The notes under the pieces: generated by a model
What the model saw: only the letters and a program-made list of their open reading frames with translations
Databases searched by the model: none
Told to the model about the DNA's origin: nothing
Translations under genes and position numbers: made by a program
NCBI GenBank assembly: GCA_031772625.1
Contig: CM062804.1
Coordinates: 1,019,564,514 to 1,019,628,513 of the forward strand
DNA from: Pinus tabuliformis
Taxonomy: Eukaryota; Streptophyta; Pinopsida; Pinales; Pinaceae
Reading direction: 5' to 3'
DNA length: 64,000 nucleotides
In this document: positions 11,677 to 26,117 of the stretch, in pieces
How the letters are laid out: each line of letters starts with the position of its first letter
Position numbering within the stretch: position 1 is the stretch's first letter

Positions 11677-12566
11677 TATAAATTAGATGAGGAGATGCCC
11701 CTTTCTCACCAGCCCAAGTACAATTCATCATAAGTGGAGAGAATTTGAAGTAGCCACATCCTTAAGTACTCTTGTTAAGCGAAGTAGGAGGAAGTTTTGG
11801 CCTATTTTGTCTTTATTCTAAATTTATGCTACCACTCCCGATATCTCTCTTTGGCAAGAACTTCTATAGGAGAAATATAGACACATCGAAATACATTATC
11901 TAGTCCTTTTTTATGCAATTGTAGTAAAGCAAACTCAAAAAAATAGTCTTACCATTAATAGTAGATGCTCAAACTAAAATGTTAGCATCTGAGTTATAAA
12001 GAACTATAAATACCTACATTTTAATAATATTGAAGTGTCTAAATTGTTGATATAGTGTTTCATATGAAACATTTCCTAATGCAGACACAAGAATTTCATA
12101 TGAAGCCATAAGCTCCCTATCTTTCATTCCTATGAAGCCATAAGTTCCCTATCATTCATTCGTACGAAGCCAAAAGTTCCATAAGTTAATATGGAAAACC
12201 AGTTGGAAAAACACAAAGGGAAAATTGTTCTTTTGGAGGTTAGGGAAAGAAACAAAGAGAAGTTGGAGGAGGAGGAAGGCATGACCAAGAAACTTCAGGA
12301 TAACTACAACTTCAATTGGTTCTTTTGGACATGACCAAGCAAAAAACAGTGAAAAGGAAATCATTGGATAACATATGCAACTAGCCAGGACTGGACAGTA
12401 TGATCACAAACCCCTCCTTTTACTATTAACACAAAAACTATCCATATATGTTTAAAATGAAAATTTATTGATCTTTGGTAATGGAATCAAACCCATTGAA
12501 CCTCAAATCGAGAAGATAAACATTGTAGTGTTTATAAACTTTCAACGCACTCCATAAATAGCGTAG
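11677..12566. other. AT-rich spacer
   Basis: It begins with the right TATAA duplication of the solo LTR. A 'cctatgaagccataagttcc' motif occurs twice near 12100-12160. No gene is visible. Confidence 0.5.
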
Positions 12567-12571
12567 GAAAA

Positions 12572-12907
12572 TGTTAGGCCCCTATAATACTAGTGACTCC
12601 CCCATTACTATTGTCATTGTATCCCTTATTGTTATTATTCTGCCCCTATTGTCCCCATAGTGTTATTAGTATGCCCCAAAGAAACCCACTATTGTTATTT
12701 TTGTGCCCCCCTTATGTTATTACTATTATGTCGGCTTGATCATATTGTGACCCCTTAGATTCCTATATATAAAAGGGAGGTTTATTCATTTGTATCATCC
12801 ATGAATTGTTCATTTGTGTAATGTAAAGGAGGTTGCCCCCTCGAAGAGGCTTATTTCTAAGGAGTTCATCTATCTTTTCTATCTTTTTGTGAGCTAGTTT
12901 CATAACG
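12572..12907 (+). mobile_element. Short solo LTR, copia-like
   Basis: It starts TGTTAGG and ends CATAACG, where the last base would be A in an intact CA end. It is 336 bp and flanked by GAAAA at 12567-12571 and 12908-12912. TATATATAAAA lies at 12764. The stretch after it (gttgccccctcg, ggagttcatc) resembles a U5 region. Short C-rich blocks (cccccatt, gtcccc) repeat in U3. The mutated terminal base lowers confidence. Confidence 0.6.
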
Positions 12908-13440
12908 GAAAAACAAGAAATTGTGCCAATTCATCCTACATTCCAATATTATGTATAATTGTTTCAATGGTGTGATCTTGATATTAATTTTTTATTCATT
13001 TATTTTCACTTTAGCATAAATTATTCATGATTACATTAGGTTAATATTAAGTTTGGAGCATTTTCCTAGATTGGACAACAATCTAAGAAATATGGGTTCT
13101 TGTAAGACTCTTTGTATTGGATAGAGTCTAAATATTATTAAGATTGGGAAATATTCATGTTGGGAATAATAATTATAAGAACAACAATTGAGAGGTCATT
13201 CAAAGGAACACTTGGCAATTTTTTATATTGCAAACTCAATTGTGTTTTTATGTTGTTTTGTTATAACCACAATTTGGACTTAGCTATGAGTCATGGAGAT
13301 AGTTTGACAAGCACACTTAGTTAGTTGAATAGGGGACCAAGGACATGATTTATTTGATACATTCTATTTTCATTCAAGATAATTCACTAACATAGACATG
13401 TGGAAATAGGACCATGAGTGAGAAGCTTGGCTTCTTTATT
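12908..13440. other. AT-rich spacer
   Basis: No gene, repeat or RNA is visible. Confidence 0.4.
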
Positions 13441-15080
13441 TAAGGTTGAAGAGAAGACATTTTGTTTTTCTTGTAAAGAAGCATTTCTAGTTTTATTAAT
13501 AGAGAATAATTACACTACGTACAATCTTGATGTCTATCTCAGGCTCAAAGCGAGGAAACCATAGTGTCAGTTAAAAAATTCTTTGAACCTGGTAGGGGAA
13601 ACCAAAGTCTAAGTTTTTTAGACAATTTAACATTGGAAACATATCACTAAGAAACAACCAAAAGTGAAGAGCCACGCCTTGCAGTGCCATGTGTGTAGAT
13701 TGTGAATGAAAATTGGTGATAAACAAGATTGGAACTAGGAGCTCCTTGGCCCAGAATAGGCACACTTAGGGCGAGCGAAGAGAGCAGGGTCATTCTAATT
13801 CCTTAGAGGCTAAATCAAAATGATGATTGCCAACCTATTGTTCGCTATGGACATCAATGATTAGCACATTTTGTACCGCATCCTCATCATTGCTAAGTTA
13901 GTTCCTTTGTGCACATGCGTGTTGGCTTGAACTTGCATATTGCTGGAGTCCCTTGGGACCTCTTTCGAGATGCAACAACCATAAGTATCAGGGCGAGGGG
14001 GAGGACTGTGAGAATTGGTCTCTAAGGGGCAGGGAAAAGAAGTGAGGCGGGGCGGGGCCATTGGAGCTCTATGGAGAGGTGTAGAGGAAGAGCTAATAGG
14101 AGGTGATCATGGGGAGGACATAGTAGGGGATGGGAGGTTGGGTTGGTAGTTAATTTTATAGTCTCTAGCTAAATTCTTAAGGGAGGAGGAGGAGTGGCTG
14201 ACTTGCACAGAGAGCTCAACAATATAATTGGTAACTTTAGATTTATCTTGCTCCCTTTCTTTAATCTAACAAGAAATGATATTACAAAGATCCCATAGGG
14301 ATGAGTGCCCTTTGCAAGTTTCCTCCTCTTCCATGGCTACTACACTTTTGTGAATATGCTTAGGAATGTTATGGTCTAACAGGGTGGAAATGGATGTATC
14401 ATCCGTGGTGGTGGGGGGATGTCCATGAACTCTTCCCTTGCCTGGGTGACACCCTCTACCTCTGTTGTTTCTTAGGATTGAAATGTAGAGGTTGGGTAGC
14501 ATAGACCTGTGATCAGAAGGGGTAGAGAAATTCATTGAACTGCAGGGGTCAGGAATCACATAGTTGTGATAAAAAGGGGCAGAGAAAGTCACAACAATAA
14601 AATATCAAGAGAGAATCAACCAAGAGGCCTTGTCCCTGAGGGTTATAAAGCTAAAGAGGATAGGCTAGAGGGTGCTTTCTGAGTCCAAGGAATGAATGTT
14701 GAAGTGAACAAGCCTCATTGGCGCCTTTTGGGGAGTGTCCTCTACCACATGCCAAGTGTCATCAATGTTCGAAGAGTGCAAATAATATCTTTGTGGTAAA
14801 ATTTTGACTTGGAAATAGTAGGAAAACCCTAGTGGACCCTTTTTAGTTGAATTTTCATTCGCCAAACTCAAAATCAAGGTCCCAAAGCCCATAACAACGA
14901 CAAGGATGTGGTACCGAGCTTCGAAATCTGAGTGAAATTATGTCATGATGAATTTGTGACTCCAGATCAAGCAAACCCTGGTGCCTAAACCCCAGTGCCC
15001 TTGTATGCATATCAAAAGGACGAGAAGTAAAAAAAATATGAGAAGAATACGAAGGACCCAAAACAAAACAAAAAATCAAT
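13440..15080 (-). pseudogene. Degenerate coding-like region, possibly retroposon-derived
   Basis: On the minus strand, open segments (15079-14855, 14892-14665, 14592-14266, 14061-13861) follow one another with only a few stops and frame changes. Composition is less AT-rich than the flanks, and the predicted peptides are Ser/Pro-rich. At the downstream end, near 13500, the minus strand contains AATAAAAC, which could be a polyadenylation signal. I do not recognise a domain. It could be the 3' part of a decayed non-LTR element or a gene relic. Confidence 0.3.
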
Positions 15081-15202
15081 GATATTTAATTTTACTTTAA
15101 TATGATATTAATCTTGGTTATAAATCATATTAATATATATAATAATTTCAATATATAATCTTAATATATAATCCTAATGTTAATATATAATATTAATATA
15201 TA

Positions 15203-15219
15203 GCCTTGGTTATATATCT
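15203..15219 (+). other. 17-bp target duplication, left copy
   Basis: 'agccttggttatatatc' is repeated exactly at 16516-16532, bracketing the insert at 15220-16515. Confidence 0.9.
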
Positions 15220-16515
15220 TCTTTTTTTTAGTTAAAACTAATCTATTATATACATAAACAGAATTTAGTTACATCATTTCAAGACAAAAAGAACTAGTTG
15301 CCTGTAATGGCAACTTGGAACAACTGAGATTGCAGTATCCGAGGACTTAACCAGACCAAAAATAAACCAGCCCTCACAGGGGCGCCAGTAGAACAATAAT
15401 CCCGCGCAGGGGAAAACAGACATTTCCCAACCATAGAACAAGAACCCGGTACCCAAGACCCACACAAAGACAGTTTGCCGACATAACAAAAACTTAAGAC
15501 CAAAAAATAATCAAAGCAGCGGGAGAGGCCGAAAGGCTGAACAGAAGTGTCGCAAAGACCTGGAACGATGGAACCGCTATTCGTCCGGTTCCTCCTCAAC
15601 CACCCGACACCACCCGTATTCCTCCACCTTCGATGCAGTGGGAGCAATTTCCATGTTGACGTCTTTGCCTTTGCTGATCATCTCCTTCTGAGCCAGAGGG
15701 CAATTTGAGACATCCTTTGGTGTAGCCGCAGGCGTTTTCATGACTGTCTCTGAACCGTCAGCTGGCTGCTTCCCCCGATCATCTTGAGAGTCGCTGCCGT
15801 CCTGGGAGGCTTCAATGAAGAGAACCGAGACATGGGCACTGATCAGGGGGTAGTTCAAAGAACTATTGAAATTGAAAATGGCAGAGCCAAAGGCGGACGT
15901 GGAAGCAGAATCAAGAGCACTTGAGTCCAGGAATTGACTGGACTGAAGGGGGTTGGCATCAAGGGAGCGATGACAATTGCAATGGCAGCAATGGGGATAG
16001 GAAGCATCTGTAGGAGGGCGTGAAGACCCCCCACGGGAAGTGCCACGACGGCTGAGCATACGTTATCGAGGCCTGACCATAATTGCAAGGTCCAAATGGA
16101 AAATACATAGCGCGTAATTGAGGATCAAACTAGACCAGGGGATACCACAAACGGACGGTGAATTGGCCCAGATGGAAAGATAGCCTCTTGGAGCTGCTCG
16201 CAGCTCCAGGGGTTGCATAAACATACCCTGGGGAAGAACCATGAACATACCATGAACCAGTGCAGTGAGATCCAACCCACCATTTCTTTTGACATAGCTG
16301 CCTCCACCTCGAAACCCGTCCGCCATTACTGCGACCTCCATGCGAGCTGAAGTGCCAGACAGATCATTTAAGCGCTTCTGGAGAATAACAAGCATTTCAT
16401 TCCCGCGCGGCCAAAGACAGGCCTGTGCCCATGTGTTTCCCTTGTGACGACGCATGGCTGGCATGTGGCCGCATTTAAACGCGCATCCCATCCAAGCTGT
16501 CACCCGCATCTGGGG
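15220..16515 (-). mobile_element. Retroposed cassette with A-rich tail (LINE-like or processed retrocopy)
   Basis: A 1296-bp insert is flanked by an exact 17-bp duplication, the length range typical of L1-type target-primed reverse transcription. On the minus strand it ends in an A-rich tail (taactaaaaaaaagaa). It has clearly higher GC than the TA-rich DNA around it. The minus strand is largely open: 16509-16063 (148 codons) runs into a stop, and 16059-15577 (160 codons) encodes a Ser/Asp-rich peptide with a CCHCNCH cluster. I find no endonuclease or RT motif, so this is either a 5'-truncated or deleted LINE or a retrocopied transcript. Confidence 0.7.
15577..16059 (-). pseudogene. Open segment in the retroposed cassette, unknown product
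   Basis: 160 codons, Ser-rich, with an early Cys/His cluster (HCCHCNCHR) and an acidic end (VVEEEPDE). The upstream segment 16509-16063 is open in a different frame and may belong to the same original transcript. No family is recognised. Confidence 0.35.
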
Positions 16516-16532
16516 AGCCTTGGTTATATATC

Positions 16533-18140
16533 ATATTAATATATATAATAATATTACATAATAATGATAATAGTAATTGTTATTAATGTGTATTTAGATC
16601 AAATTGATTTCTTAGGTATTAAAAATGTAAGGGATTTCTTTGAGATCTTTAAAATTTTATTTATTTATTTGAAATCACCATGATTTTACTAAGTTTTAAG
16701 GTTAAGAAAATTGTCCATATCACAAATATTTGGAAAATGAGATTTAAACTCAATATACACCAAGGAAATTTCAAGAGAAAGTGCTTTTAATATCACAAAG
16801 ATAATAAAAAATTTCATCTCATAACATTTTGAGAATTGACTAATATAATTTCAAAAATTAACCAAAGCTCATAAATAATAATAACAATTGTTAATTCTAT
16901 CTATTGAAATAATTGCTTTTAGAAATGTTAAATACAAAATTGTATGAATACTCACTATAAAATATTCTCCAAACACTATCGTAATATGAATGAATTTTAA
17001 TCAATTATTACAATTTATTAATTGACATAAACTATACAAGAGACACTAATTGGACTGTAGGTGTAAAGAATTGGGTGCACTACTTGGGTTCTAGGGTTTA
17101 TGGGAGACTATTGGTAGAAGGCTATTGGGTTTTATATCTTTTCTTGGTTATGTTAGGTACTAGTGTGTACCTAGTTGTAGATATGTCATTGACCCTATGG
17201 GGTGAAGGCCACACCCTAGGGTGACACAATGTTGAGAGACTTATGAGTAACTTGGTCTATAACTAGATGAAACATGAGAAATCTGTAGCCAATCAATGTT
17301 TTCTCAAAAACATAAATGTTTCTTTTAAAGCTTATACAATTTTTGTTGAAATTAATCTTGTATTTCACGTGCTACATGTGAATAGAAATTTAATGGTGTC
17401 ATTAATGCTATTATGATGAAATCCCATGGTATCTTGTGAATAAACATTTGAGAAACCCCTAGTTCAACATGGCTAAACAATGTGGAAAACAACAATCCAT
17501 TCATTAATATAATTAAAAATTAATAATATAAACATGATGACACCCAACCATATGTCAAGTGTTTAGGTTAAATTTAAATGCACATGAATAGTTCTCTTAG
17601 TTATTTAATAAATTGAATAGTAAAATGAATCAAGATAATACATTGTTTTTGTATAAGAGACCTTTGCTAGAGGGTTCATGGAAAACTAAAAGAGGATCCA
17701 TTAGTTAAGAGTTTTCATAATTTGTTTGTAAATGTATACAAAATAATTTTACAATAAAAAACATGTTTTCATTTCTAAGTAATGTCAACTATAACAATCA
17801 TGGAAATGATTACATTCAAGGAAAATTGGTGCTTTTATTTTGAATGGGAGGATTATTTCTCAATCCATGAGAACAAAACATGATGATGTTGAGTCTAACT
17901 TGTCCATAATGAAGGTTATTGATGAATAGGTTGAGGAGAAATAAGTTATTGGTCACACAAGTTTAGGTTCAAAAATGGGTTTTATATGGGTAAGCTTTGT
18001 CATAGTTTATCTCTAAATGTATACAAAAGATTTTTCCATGAAATACCTTGTTCTCATTTCCAAGTAACATCAACTATGACAACCAATGAGCCAACAATAG
18101 GTCTCATGGTCTAACATGGTAAGCACCCAATAACATGGAT
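16533..18140. other. AT-rich spacer
   Basis: No gene is seen. A phrase around 'tatacaaaataattttacaa' near 17735 recurs in modified form near 18015, a hint of old duplication. Confidence 0.4.
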
Positions 18141-18154
18141 ATTTTAGATGGATA

Positions 18155-18330
18155 ATTTCATCTCCTTGACATTTATGTTATAATTTTACCATTTGTTTGT
18201 CGAATTTTTTGTGTGAGTCATATATGAGTCTTAAAACCCTCCCATACTGTCAATGCATGTATCTACTATAACCATGTCAAATTTCAATGCATGCAAGCAC
18301 AAACTAAAAAAAATTCAATGTTGAACCCTT
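18155..18330 (+). repeat. Diverged direct repeat, copy 1
   Basis: The block from 'catctccttgacatttatg' to 'aattcaatgttgaaccc' recurs at 19018-19200 with substitutions. The two copies flank the GAT microsatellite. Confidence 0.8.
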
Positions 18331-18582
18331 TCACAGGTCACTCTATGTGGGGTCAATTAATTAAAGCATAATTTCAACTAATTGGTAAATGTTAAGTGGT
18401 GGATTGGTACTTAGGGGTAGGCCCGCAACAAGTAAAAATAAGCTTGACATAAATGATAATTTGTTCCTAGCTAGCCATCATTTTTACATTCATGGGGACT
18501 CATATCCTTAAAGATTGGAAGTAGGAGCATAAGAGACATAATAAATTATGTGTGATTCATTGAGGCATCATTCCTTTTCATA

Positions 18583-18918
18583 TAAATGATGTTGGCAATG
18601 ATGATGACGATGATGATGATGATGATGACGACGATGATAATTATGATGATGAAGATGATGACGATGACGATGATGACGACGATGACGATGATGACGAAGA
18701 CAATGACGATGACGATGATGTGGATGAAAAAGATGATGATGATGACGATGATGATGATGATGACGAAGACAATGATGATGATGATGATGTTAAAGATGAC
18801 GTGGATGAAAAAGATGACGGTGATGACAATGATGATATTGATGAAGATGATCAAGGTGATGGTGAGGATGACGATCATGATGTTGATGATGAAGATGATG
18901 AAAAAGATGACGATGAAG
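18583..18918 (+). repeat. GAT/GAC trinucleotide microsatellite
   Basis: An imperfect (GAT)n tract with many GAC and GAA variants. It gives poly-Met, poly-Asp, poly-Ile and poly-Ser frames on both strands that I treat as artefacts of the triplet repeat. Confidence 0.93.
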
Positions 18919-19017
18919 GGTAAGAATTTGTCTCAAATGGAAGGGTAAGGATTTTTGTCACCCCTAAACTATAAAGTACATTATAAGCTCACAACTAGTA
19001 AGTAGTAATAAATAATT

Positions 19018-19200
19018 TCATCTCCTTGACATATATATATCGTTTGATTGTATAATTCTTTTTGTGAGTGATATTTGAGTCTCAAAACCCTGCCATATCA
19101 TCAATTCATGCATCTACCATAACCATGTCAAATTTCAGTGCATACCAGCATAGACTAAAAATATTTCAATGTTGGCCCCATTTTTAAGTCACATCATGAC
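19018..19200 (+). repeat. Diverged direct repeat, copy 2
   Basis: Partner of 18155-18330, including 'ctaccataaccatgtcaaat' versus 'ctactataaccatgtcaaat'. It leads directly into the tandem array. Confidence 0.8.
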
Positions 19201-19299
19201 TAGCTCAAGAGACTTTTGTACCCCTCACAACAAATCATTAGCTCATAAATGACAACAAAATATTATCATTTGTTAATTAGTACCATGCTGAATATTAAA

Positions 19300-21940
19300 T
19301 CAATTATAAACCAACTTTTAACACCTAAACATTAATTTAGTCAATTTTCTGAAGATCATTGTGAGTCCCCCTTGTGGTAAATTTTTTCATTGGCATTCAT
19401 GGGCTGACCTTACCTCTTTTGTGTGGGGGGGGGGTGAGTTTTCCAAGTCGGGTCGACCCACCAACTCATGGCACAGGGGCCTTAGCATGCCTAGCAAGTG
19501 ACGCCCCATGGGAATCTAGGTACCCCACATTCATTTAGGTATGATTAGGGTGCAGGTGTTCGCCTTGCCATGCAAATACGTCAAAATAAATCTTTAGCTC
19601 ATCAAAGAAAAAAATATTACCAATTTTTAGTACCATGTTGCATAATCAATAAATTAAAAACCGTATTTTGACACCTAAATATTAATTTAGTCAATTTTTT
19701 AAAATTCATTATGAGATCCCCTGGTGGGAACTCTATTCATGGGCAGTCATGTTTTGCCCTTACTTATTTTTTGTAGGCACCCCTTTCCAATTCGGCCTGG
19801 CCCACCAACTCGTCGCATGGGCGTCCCTTCCCACTGGGCATTCTAGGGTGCCCAACATGCGGTGCCCAATGGGTGCCCGACACCCTACCTTCGTGCGAGC
19901 ATGCCTAGGGTGCGACCATTTTCCCTGCCATGCAAATCAGTCAACACAAATAATTAAATCATCAATGACAAAAAAATATTATCATTTTTTAGTACCGTGA
20001 TGCATAATCAAGAAATTATAAACCAACCTTTTAACACCTAAACATTAATTTAGTCATTTTTCTAAAAATCATTATGTAACCCCATGGTGGGAACTCTGTT
20101 CATGGGTATTCATCGGTTGACCTTATTTCTTTTGTGCAGGCACCCCTTGCCAAGTCGAGCTGACCCACCAACTCATCGCACAGGTGCCCCTGTCTTGTGG
20201 GTGCCCTGGGGTTCTCAACATGTGATGCCCCCATGGGTGCTCGAGCACCCTAGGGTGATCAACATATAATGCCCCCATGGGTGCTTAGGCGCCCCATCAT
20301 GCGAGCATGCCCACAGTGCAGGTGTTCACCCTACCATGCAAATCAATCAACACAAATTATTATATCATCAATGATGACAAAATATTATCATTTGTTACTA
20401 CCATGATACATAATCAATCAATTATAAACTAGATTTTAACACCTTAACATTAATTTAATCAATTTTCTAAAAATTATTATGAGACCCTATTGTGTCAACA
20501 CTATTCATGAGCTTTCATGGACCGACCTTACTTATTTTGTGTGGGCACCCCTTTCCAAGTCAGGCTAACCCACCAACTCGTCACATGTGTGCCTTAGTAT
20601 GCCTAACGCTCAATGCCCCATGGGCAACCAAGCGCCTCGACTTCGTGCGGGTGCTCCTAGGGTCTAGGAATTCACCCTATTTTGTAAATTAGTTAACATA
20701 AATCATTAAAACATCAACGACAACAAAATATTATCATTTGTTAGTACCATGTTGAATAATCAATCAGTTATAACTTTTAACATCTAAAGATTTATTTAGT
20801 CAATTTTCTAGAAATCATTATGAGACCCGCTTGTGGGAAGTCTGTTCATGGGAAGTCATGGTCCAACCTTACTTGTTTTGTGTGGAAGTCCCTTTGCAAA
20901 TTAGTCTAACCCACCATCTCATCGCACGGGTGCCCCTATCGGGAAAGTACCCTGGCATAACCAACACATGACCTGCCATGGGCGCCTAGGTAACCCGCCT
21001 TCGTGCAAGCATGCCCAAGGTACGAGTGTTTGTCCTGCTATGAAAATAAGTCAATAAAAATAATTAGCTCATAAATGAAAAAAAATATTATCATTTGTTA
21101 GTACCATGTTCTATAATCAATTAATTATAAACTTGCTTTTAACACCTAAACATTAATTTAGTCAATTTTCTAAAAATCATTATGAGACCCCCTTGTCGGA
21201 ACTTTGTTCATGGGAAGTCATGGATTGACCTAACTTATTTTTTTTGGGTACCCCTTTTCAATTTGGGCCAACCCACCAACTAGTTTTATGGGTGCCTTGG
21301 CGTGCCCATCACACAATGCCCCATGGACGCCCACCTTCGTGTAGGCACCCCCAGGGTCTATGTGTTTGCCTTGCCATGCAAATAAGTCAACACAAATCAT
21401 TATATCATCAATGAAAACAAAATATTATCATTTTTTAGTACCATGTTGCATAATCAATCAATTATAAATTAAATTTTAACACCTAAACATTAATTTAGAC
21501 GATTTTCGAAAAATAATTATGTGAACCCCTGTTGGGAGCTCTATTCATGGGCAGTCATGAGCCAAACTCACTTATTTTGTGCAGGAGCCCCTTTCCAATT
21601 CATGTCGATCCACTAACTCATCACACAGGCACCCCACAGGGTAGGTGCCCAACACGCGATGCCCCCATGGGTGCCTAGGTGCCCCACCTTCGTGTGAGTG
21701 TGCCCAGGGTGCAAGCATTCACCCTGTTATGCAAATTAGTCAACAAAAATCATTAGCTCATCAACAACAAACAAGTATTATCATTTTTTTTTACCATGCT
21801 ACATAATTAATCAATTATAAATTGAATTTTAACATCTAAACATTATTTTAGTCAAATTTTGAAAAAATCATTATGAAACCCCCTGGTGGGAACTCAGCTC
21901 ATGGGAAGTCATGTGCCAACCTTACCTCGAATGTATTCCT
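19300..21940 (+). repeat. Tandem array of about 350-bp units (about eight copies)
   Basis: The anchor 'cattaatttagtcaatttt' recurs near 19331, 19681, 20044, 20450, 20787, 21151, 21491 and 21842, so spacing ranges from about 337 to 406 bp. Each unit has an AT-rich half (taatcaatcaattataaac) and a GC-richer half (gcaccccttt...ccaactcgtcgca...ccccatggg). Units differ by many substitutions and small indels, so the array is old. Short frames at 19749, 20084 and 20492 are the same repeat read in equivalent frames and are not genes. Confidence 0.9.
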
Positions 21941-22139
21941 GACCGTTTTTTCGCCTGGTTCACCTGTTGCTCAACTTGCCTAGTACATCTTCTTAGTAAA
22001 CTAAATTTAAATTTGTAAATGACGGTATAAACATAAATGAGTTTCTCTTCATTTCAAGGATAATATATTCTCTATTGAACAAGGCCAACCACGTGAATAT
22101 GGAATCTCATATGGGCCATGATTAACCTCTAAATCCTAT

Positions 22140-22260
22140 TGTTCCTAATTAAACCCCTAAGAATACATTAACCCCCTAACACCTTAACCCCATTTCCCTA
22201 AGCCCTTAAACCCCTAACCCCTAAACCCTTAAACAATAACCCCTTTATCCCTAAGACCAT
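22140..22260 (+). repeat. Degenerate plant telomere-like repeat (CCCTAAA variants)
   Basis: Runs such as 'ttaaacccctaacccctaaa' and 'acccttaaacaataacccct' are variants of the plant telomere unit CCCTAAA. It is imperfect and internal to the window, so this is an interstitial telomere-like tract, not a chromosome end. Confidence 0.7.
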
Positions 22261-22474
22261 ACAGTAATTAAGCCTGAACTCAACCTAACCCCTCAATCGA
22301 CTGTAACAAATATAATCAAATAATATTTCTAGCCAACGTCAAGATGACAACATAGGTCAAACATCTCCCAAAATAATATTATAAAGTACATTTACAATAG
22401 AAGATAATACAATTTACAATACAAAGGCACACAATCTACAATACAATATACATATAAACATTTAAAAAAATAAT

Positions 22475-22699
22475 CTACAATACAAAGACATATAATGTAT
22501 ACCTTACTAATGGATGATATTCATGTCTTCCTTCAGCATGTCCATAGTCTCTACAATGCTTTTTAGCTAATTTTATTAGAATTTTCCTTGGCCTCAAACT
22601 CTTGCAATTTCTACAATGGAAATAATATCTTCGATCCTCGAAAGCCCCCATTGGCAATCCCACGTATCCTTTGTCTCCTTGAGGAATGTTATGTGACAT
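22475..22699 (-). pseudogene. Possible zinc-binding fragment of a DNA transposase-associated protein
   Basis: A 74-codon frame contains CRNCKSLRPRKILIKLAKKH followed by CRDYGHAEGRHEYHPLV. The CxxC-Hx-Hx-H spacing recalls the transposase-associated N-terminal domain of En/Spm-type proteins, but that is my inference from the pattern only. No transposase core follows. It could be a chance frame. Confidence 0.3.
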
Positions 22700-22779
22700 T
22701 TTTTGTCACCAAACTTTTAGTGATGATTTTGTTCAAAAATTAACCTCAAAATAAGTCTTCAACATTTCAAAACAATCAC

Positions 22780-24710
<1,931 letters not shown>

Positions 24711-24897
24711 CTATTTAATTACAATAAAGATGTTGAAGGCTCAAAGCTCAAAATCTTGTTCATGTTCCTACCACTCGCATTGTTTGTTGATTGAACTCGC
24801 TTGCTATTTAATTACAATAAAGATGTTGAAGGCTCAAAGCTCAAAATCTAGTTCATGTTCCTACCACTCACATTGTTTGTTGATTGAACTGGCTTTA
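24711..24897 (+). repeat. 93-bp tandem duplication
   Basis: Two nearly identical 93-bp units (24711-24803, 24804-24896), each containing 'aaagatgttgaaggctcaaa' and 'tgtttgttgattgaact'. A third, diverged set of the same phrases continues to about 25030. The 97-codon frame across it is a by-product of the in-frame period. Confidence 0.92.
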
Positions 24898-25039
24898 TTG
24901 AAGTTGAAGGATTGTCTATTGATTGATCTTGTTGATTGAACTGACTTTAGTGAAGTCAAAGGCTCATCTGATAATGATATTGTTGACTGAATGGTGAACT
25001 GACTTTACTGAAGTGGAAGGCTCATTTTCTTTATTGCTT

Positions 25040-26110
25040 TGCCTTCGATTTGATGAGTGGACACACTAGCACTAGTAATAAGTACCAACTCAATGTCCAC
25101 AAAAACCCTATCTCCATTTTTTTCTTTATGTGCACTTTTTGCTAGAAAATGTTGTGATTAAATAAAAAAGGTATATTAAAAGACACTCTTTCAAACACTC
25201 CTTACCTAATGAACAAAAATGGTTTCCCATCGCAGGGAATATGGTGCAATTGTGGGGAAGAAAAAATTGTGTTTCACCTTATGAATACCCAAGTTGACTA
25301 TGTCTACCTATAGTATTTATAAATAAAAATGTTATTACAATGGATTTCATGTTGGGAATTTAATGAATAGCTTCAACCTGCTATTATAAACATTGATTTG
25401 TTCGATTAACTAGCTTCTATGGCCTACCCATTATGTCATTTTCAGTCTTTTACAAAGTTTTAAGATGTAGTAGTTTATTAGTTTAACCATGTGCTTTGGA
25501 TGATAGTAAATCACCCATGGGTTTGGTATTTATTAGTAAAATGGATTTTCCTAATGTTTATTTTTATGGAATATGCTCAAGTGAATGAAGACTTACAAAT
25601 ATAGTAACTAAACAAGAAATATATAAAGAGTGATAATGATTCTATGCATAGGAAATGAAATAAGATGAATAAACTATAACTAAACTATCATCTAATAAAT
25701 ATCTCAGGTAAATTTTATTTATGTGAAGTTAGAAAGAAACTAAATAACCATAGATGTAGATCTTCTTGTTAAATGTTAATTAAATTGTCTGCATATGAGA
25801 ACTGATTCAATTAAATAGTTAATTAAATCGTAGCACAAACATAATTCACATATAAATATAAATCATTATGCTTACAGAAGAAAGATAAACAAAAAAATAG
25901 TGTATTATTAAATCGTTCATATATAAACATAAATAACTGAAATGATTCCCAATTAAAGATAAAAGCAACACAAAATCAATAATAATACCAAATTTTCTCT
26001 GCTCCGCTGAGACAAAATAAAAGAGGTTCAGTGATTTTCATTACAGAGAAAGAATACAATATTGTAACTAGGCCTTTTTCTTCAAAAGTTCAGAACCCTT
26101 TACACTGAGC
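25040..26110. other. AT-rich stretch, probably downstream part of the old D element
   Basis: No gene is visible. On the minus strand it follows the D gene and its TATA-like site, so it may be the decayed R/U5 and beyond of an old LTR. I could not find an LTR end. Confidence 0.35.
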
Positions 26111-26117
26111 TAAGCAT

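Noticed and set aside
18546-18948. Frames encoding poly-Met, poly-Asp, poly-Ile and poly-Ser
   Set aside because: These are direct translations of the GAT/GAC trinucleotide tract in different frames.
19300-21940. Recurring frames of 60-83 codons suggesting a gene family
   Set aside because: They fall at equivalent positions of a tandem satellite-like unit, change length with each unit and show no domain.
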